This document shows, one piece after another, positions 59,940 through 64,000 of a DNA stretch of 64,000 nt. The position numbers and the translations under genes were made by a program. The DNA comes from CAYUNE01 sp964446115. Lineage in GTDB: Bacteria; Desulfobacterota; Desulfobulbia; Desulfobulbales; Desulfobulbaceae. Location: the NCBI GenBank assembly GCA_964446115.1, contig CAYUNE010000044.1:22063-86062 (forward strand). Direction: 5' to 3'. The notes under the pieces are model-generated. The model worked only from the letters and a program-made list of their open reading frames with translations, made no database searches and was not told the origin of the DNA. The number at the start of each line of letters is the position of its first letter. Positions within the stretch are counted from its first letter, which is position 1.

Positions 59940-60764
59940 TTACTTCTTGCGACGTTTGATAATATCCTTATCAGAGGCCTTGCGACGCCGGGTTTTGAAA
60001 CCCTTGGTCGGAACACCCCAGGGGGTACAGGGATGCCTGCCGCCCGAGCTCTTGCCTTCACCGCCGCCCATGGGATGATCAATGGGATTCATGGCAACAC
60101 CCCTAACCTTGGGTCGTCTGCCCAGCCAACGTTTACGGCCTGCTTTGCCGAGTTTGCGGGAATCATGTTCGGCGTTACCGATCTGGCCGATACTTGCTCT
60201 GCAGCGCCGGTTGAATTTCCTCACCTCACCGGAAGGTAATTTAACCAGCACGTAATCTCCCTCTTTGGCCATAAGCTGGGCCGAGGCACCTGCACTGCGC
60301 ACCATCTGGGCGCCCTTGCCGATTTTCATCTCCACATTGTGGATAATCGTCCCCAGGGGAATATGCGACATGGGCAGACAGTTGCCGATTTTTATATCCA
60401 CAGATTCACCGGCCATAACGGTATCTCCCACCTCGATACCGGCAGGCGCCAGGATATAGCGTTTTTCACCGTCAAGATAACTTAACAGGGCAATGTTGGC
60501 CGAACGATTGGGATCATACTCAATGGCGACAACCTTGGCGGCAATACCCTCCTTGTCGCGTTTCCAATCAATGACCCGCAGTTTCCGTTTATGACCTCCA
60601 CCCCTGTGCCTGCAGGTGATCCTGCCGTAGGAATTTCTGCCGCCGGTGGACTTGAGGGGACGCAACAGGCTCTTTTCCGGTTTTTTGGTCGCAAGCCCGT
60701 CCTGTTTGACCGATACGTGATGCCTCTTTCCGGGTGAAGTGGGTTTATGGGTTCGTATTGCCAT
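59940..60764 (-). CDS. rplB: Ribosomal protein L2
   Basis: 274 aa. The HRGGGHKRKLRVIDWKRDK stretch and the C-terminal GVAMNPIDHPMGGGEGKSSGGRHPCTPWG loop, which touches the peptidyl transferase centre, are intact. Between rplW and rpsS. Confidence 0.98.
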   Translation of the reverse strand: MAIRTHKPTSPGKRHHVSVKQDGLATKKPEKSLLRPLKSTGGRNSYGRITCRHRGGGHKRKLRVIDWKRDKEGIAAKVVAIEYDPNRSANIALLSYLDGEKRYILAPAGIEVGDTVMAGESVDIKIGNCLPMSHIPLGTIIHNVEMKIGKGAQMVRSAGASAQLMAKEGDYVLVKLPSGEVRKFNRRCRASIGQIGNAEHDSRKLGKAGRKRWLGRRPKVRGVAMNPIDHPMGGGEGKSSGGRHPCTPWGVPTKGFKTRRRKASDKDIIKRRKK

Positions 60765-60834
60765 CGATACACCTTTCTCTCTTTGCCGGTTAGTCTCTCA
60801 AAATTCTCTTGCTAAAAGCGAAAGAAGGAATTCC

Positions 60835-61125
60835 TTACAGTTCGTCAAGAAAATTAATTTCACCCTCGGACAAGGTAATGTACGCCTTTTTCACGTCACT
60901 GGTGGTGCCGAAGGATCGCAGACCGACCCGCTTCTTTTTCCCCCTGATCTTGACGGTGTTGACACTTTTGACCTTGACTGCAAAGAGTTTTTCAACAGCT
61001 GTTTTGATCTGAAATTTATTGGCAGCAGGATTGACGTTAAGCACGACGGTCCCGTTCATTTCCTGCAGGAGGTTACTCTTTTCCGTCAAACAGGGTCCTT
61101 TGATCACATCGTAGATACTTTTCAT
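60835..61125 (-). CDS. rplW: Ribosomal protein L23
   Basis: 96 aa. DVIKGPCLTEKSNLLQEMNGTVVLNVNPAANKFQIKTAVEKLFAVKV is the L23 core. Exit-tunnel docking site for trigger factor and SRP. Overlaps the rplD stop (ATGA). Confidence 0.97.
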   Translation of the reverse strand: MKSIYDVIKGPCLTEKSNLLQEMNGTVVLNVNPAANKFQIKTAVEKLFAVKVKSVNTVKIRGKKKRVGLRSFGTTSDVKKAYITLSEGEINFLDEL

Positions 61126-61745
61126 GCCAGAAGCCTCTTTTCCAGGAGCTCGATGGAGCTTTTGTCAACGAGCAGCTTTGAATATTTGAGTATGTCGAAG
61201 ACATTGAGCCCTTCACCGGGTAACACTTTGAATCCAACAACGTTGCGCGCGGATTTGGTTACATTGACATTGTCTTTACCGGTAACCACCAGACAGTTGT
61301 CCATCTCAAGACGGTTCATGATTTCCACGAACTTCTTGGTCTTGATCTCATCCATGCTCAGGGTATCGACAACAGTCAGATTGCCCTCGCCGAAGCGAGC
61401 GGAGAGGGCCATGCGCAATCCAAGCTTCCTCACCTTTTTCGGAAGCTTGTAACTGTAATCCCGGGGTTTCGGCCCAAAGGCAACCCCACCGCTTCGCCAG
61501 ATGGGCGACTTTTTACTGCCGGCCCTGGCCTGCCCCGTTCCCTTCTGACGATAGGGTTTTGCTCCGCTTCCCTTGACATCGCTGCGGGACTTGGTGCATG
61601 CGGTGCCCTGGCGGCGATTCGCCAACTGATTCCTGACAATATCATGAAGAACGTGGGCCTTGACCTCTACTCCGAACAACCGGTCGTCGAGTTCCAGTTC
61701 CTCAACGACCTCGTTGTGTATATTTTTGACATTACAGACTGCCAT
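61122..61745 (-). CDS. rplD: Ribosomal protein L4
   Basis: 207 aa. HDIVRNQLANRRQGTACTKSRSDVKGSGAKPYRQKGTGQARAGSKKSPIWRSGGVAFGPKPRDYSYKLPKKVRKLGLRMALS is the complete extended-loop region. Large-subunit protein; autoregulates the S10 operon in enterobacteria. Confidence 0.97.
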   Translation of the reverse strand: MAVCNVKNIHNEVVEELELDDRLFGVEVKAHVLHDIVRNQLANRRQGTACTKSRSDVKGSGAKPYRQKGTGQARAGSKKSPIWRSGGVAFGPKPRDYSYKLPKKVRKLGLRMALSARFGEGNLTVVDTLSMDEIKTKKFVEIMNRLEMDNCLVVTGKDNVNVTKSARNVVGFKVLPGEGLNVFDILKYSKLLVDKSSIELLEKRLLA

Positions 61746-61814
61746 TTTCCCTACTCCTCGTCGGTCTCATACAAGTTTTGCAAATCCGCAATGGAAGCTT
61801 GTAGAGATGATCCG

Positions 61815-62450
61815 TTACTTGTCGATGGTATATATTTGTATGATCCCGTTCTTGGCCCCCGGTATCGCTCCCTTGATCAGAACCAGGTTTTCCTCTTCAC
61901 GAACATCGATGACGGAGAGATTCTTGACGGTGACCCGCTGATTCCCCATATGCCCCGGAAGCTTCTTGCCCTTCACAACCCGAGCGGGCCAGGCGCTGCA
62001 ACCGATGGAGCCCGGCGCCCGATGGAACATGGAGCCGTGGGTGGCGCGTCCGCCGCGGAAACCGTGTCTCTTCACGACTCCCTGGAAACCTCGTCCCTTG
62101 GAGGTGCCGCTGACGTGGATCTTGTCACCCTTTTTCAGCAAATCACCCACGCCGATGCGTTGACCCACCTCATAGTTATCGGGATCATCCACCCTGAACT
62201 CTTTCATGTGATAGAATCCCACACCACCCGAACGCTTGACATGGCCGGCCTGCACCATGTTGAGATGAGAGGGTTTCTTCTCCTGAAAACCGATCTGGAC
62301 GGCATTATAACCATCTGTTTTAACGGTCTTTTTCTGCAACACGGTACAGGGCCCGGCCTCAACGACCGTGACCGGGACGGAACGACCATGTTCGTTGTAC
62401 AACCTGGTCATTCCGATTTTTCTACCTAATATTCCTTTCGTCTTTGGCAT
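61815..62450 (-). CDS. rplC: Ribosomal protein L3
   Basis: 211 aa. GILGRKIGMTRLYNEHGRSVPVTVVEAGPCTV and KGRGFQGVVKRHGFRGGRATHGSMFHRAPGSIG are signatures. Large-subunit assembly initiator, between rpsJ and rplD. Confidence 0.97.
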   Translation of the reverse strand: MPKTKGILGRKIGMTRLYNEHGRSVPVTVVEAGPCTVLQKKTVKTDGYNAVQIGFQEKKPSHLNMVQAGHVKRSGGVGFYHMKEFRVDDPDNYEVGQRIGVGDLLKKGDKIHVSGTSKGRGFQGVVKRHGFRGGRATHGSMFHRAPGSIGCSAWPARVVKGKKLPGHMGNQRVTVKNLSVIDVREEENLVLIKGAIPGAKNGIIQIYTIDK

Positions 62451-62542
62451 TGCACTGTCCTGTTGACCACAATCTCATTCCGCAACAAGGATGTTTCAGG
62501 AGGGATGAGATATTTTCTCAGTATGTTTGGTCGGATTTCGTC

Positions 62543-62857
62543 CTAGGGAAGTTTGATTTCAACATTCACCCCGGCGGAAAGCTCAAGCTTCATGAGGGAG
62601 TCGATGGTCTGCTGGGTCGGCTCCATGATATCGAGCAACCTCCTGTGGGTGCGCATTTCAAATTGTTCCCGTGACTTTTTGTCCACATGCGGCGAGCGCA
62701 GTACGCAAAACTTGTTTTTTGTTGTCGGCAACGGAATGGGGCCGACAATCGTCGCCCCGGTGCGTCGGGCGATATCTACAATCTCACGGGTGGACTGATC
62801 GATGAGTTTATGATCATATCCTTTCAGCTTGATGCGGATCTTGTCTGTTGAAATCAT
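62543..62857 (-). CDS. rpsJ: Ribosomal protein S10
   Basis: 104 aa. IRIKLKGYDHKLIDQSTREIVDIARRTGATIVGPIPLPTTKNKFCVLRSPHVDKKSREQFEMRTHRRLLDI is full S10/NusE. Also part of antitermination complexes. 8 bases after tuf. Confidence 0.97.
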   Translation of the reverse strand: MISTDKIRIKLKGYDHKLIDQSTREIVDIARRTGATIVGPIPLPTTKNKFCVLRSPHVDKKSREQFEMRTHRRLLDIMEPTQQTIDSLMKLELSAGVNVEIKLP

Positions 62858-62865
62858 TGTCTCCC

Positions 62866-64000
<1,135 letters not shown>

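Overview
The window looks like a chromosomal segment of a Gram-negative anaerobe or facultative anaerobe, most likely a Desulfobacterota (Desulfobulbales-like) bacterium. The grounds are type IV minor pilins, many periplasmic multiheme c-type cytochromes, a Rieske/cytochrome b6-type complex, ResB/CcsA (system II) cytochrome maturation, and a ribosomal operon of the secY-map-infA-rpmJ-rpsM type. This placement is inference from gene content; no rRNA or tRNA gene was seen.

Region 1 (1-6014, minus strand): a minor-pilin operon (GspH/FimT-, PilW-, PilV- and PilX-like, then a truncated Calx-beta protein) behind a candidate sigma-54 promoter. It is followed by a NarX/NarL-type two-component pair.

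Region 2 (6719-25191, minus strand): the most distinctive part. Reading from the right, it encodes a Rieske protein, cytochrome b6, subunit IV, a membrane-anchored octaheme cytochrome built partly from five cytochrome c folds, a monoheme cytochrome, and two related large cytochromes with 12 and 10 haem motifs, each with one CX4CH site. After a strong terminator come a monoheme cytochrome, a tetraheme cytochrome, a cupredoxin, a small anchored protein, an FtsX-type permease, another monoheme cytochrome, an ABC ATPase, an eight-TM protein, a NosL-redoxin fusion without the redox CXXC, and a RegB/RegA redox two-component system. By motif count this cluster has 37 c-type haem sites. It reads as one quinol-to-periplasm electron-transfer and maturation module whose terminal acceptor is not obvious.

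Region 3 (25192-31358): an HTH-amphi-Trp regulator with palindromic operators, a mini beta-carbonic anhydrase, an AT-rich pair (response regulator plus GH114-like secreted hydrolase), a 660-base non-coding stretch, and resB-ccsA.

Region 4 (31639-46111): housekeeping genes. On the plus strand: glmM, a tandem CDP-alcohol phosphatidyltransferase, rsmI and uvrC. On the minus strand: rpsB-tsf-pyrH-frr-uppS-cdsA-dxr-rseP-tsaB-ispG.

Region 5 (46351-64000, minus strand): a YkgJ-type cysteine-cluster protein, then the S10-spc-alpha ribosomal operon from tuf (cut by the window end) to rplQ, closed by a terminator.

An intergenic repeat family (five copies, all in the same orientation) runs through regions 2-4. 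Its three long copies share a stem that is kept by compensating base changes.
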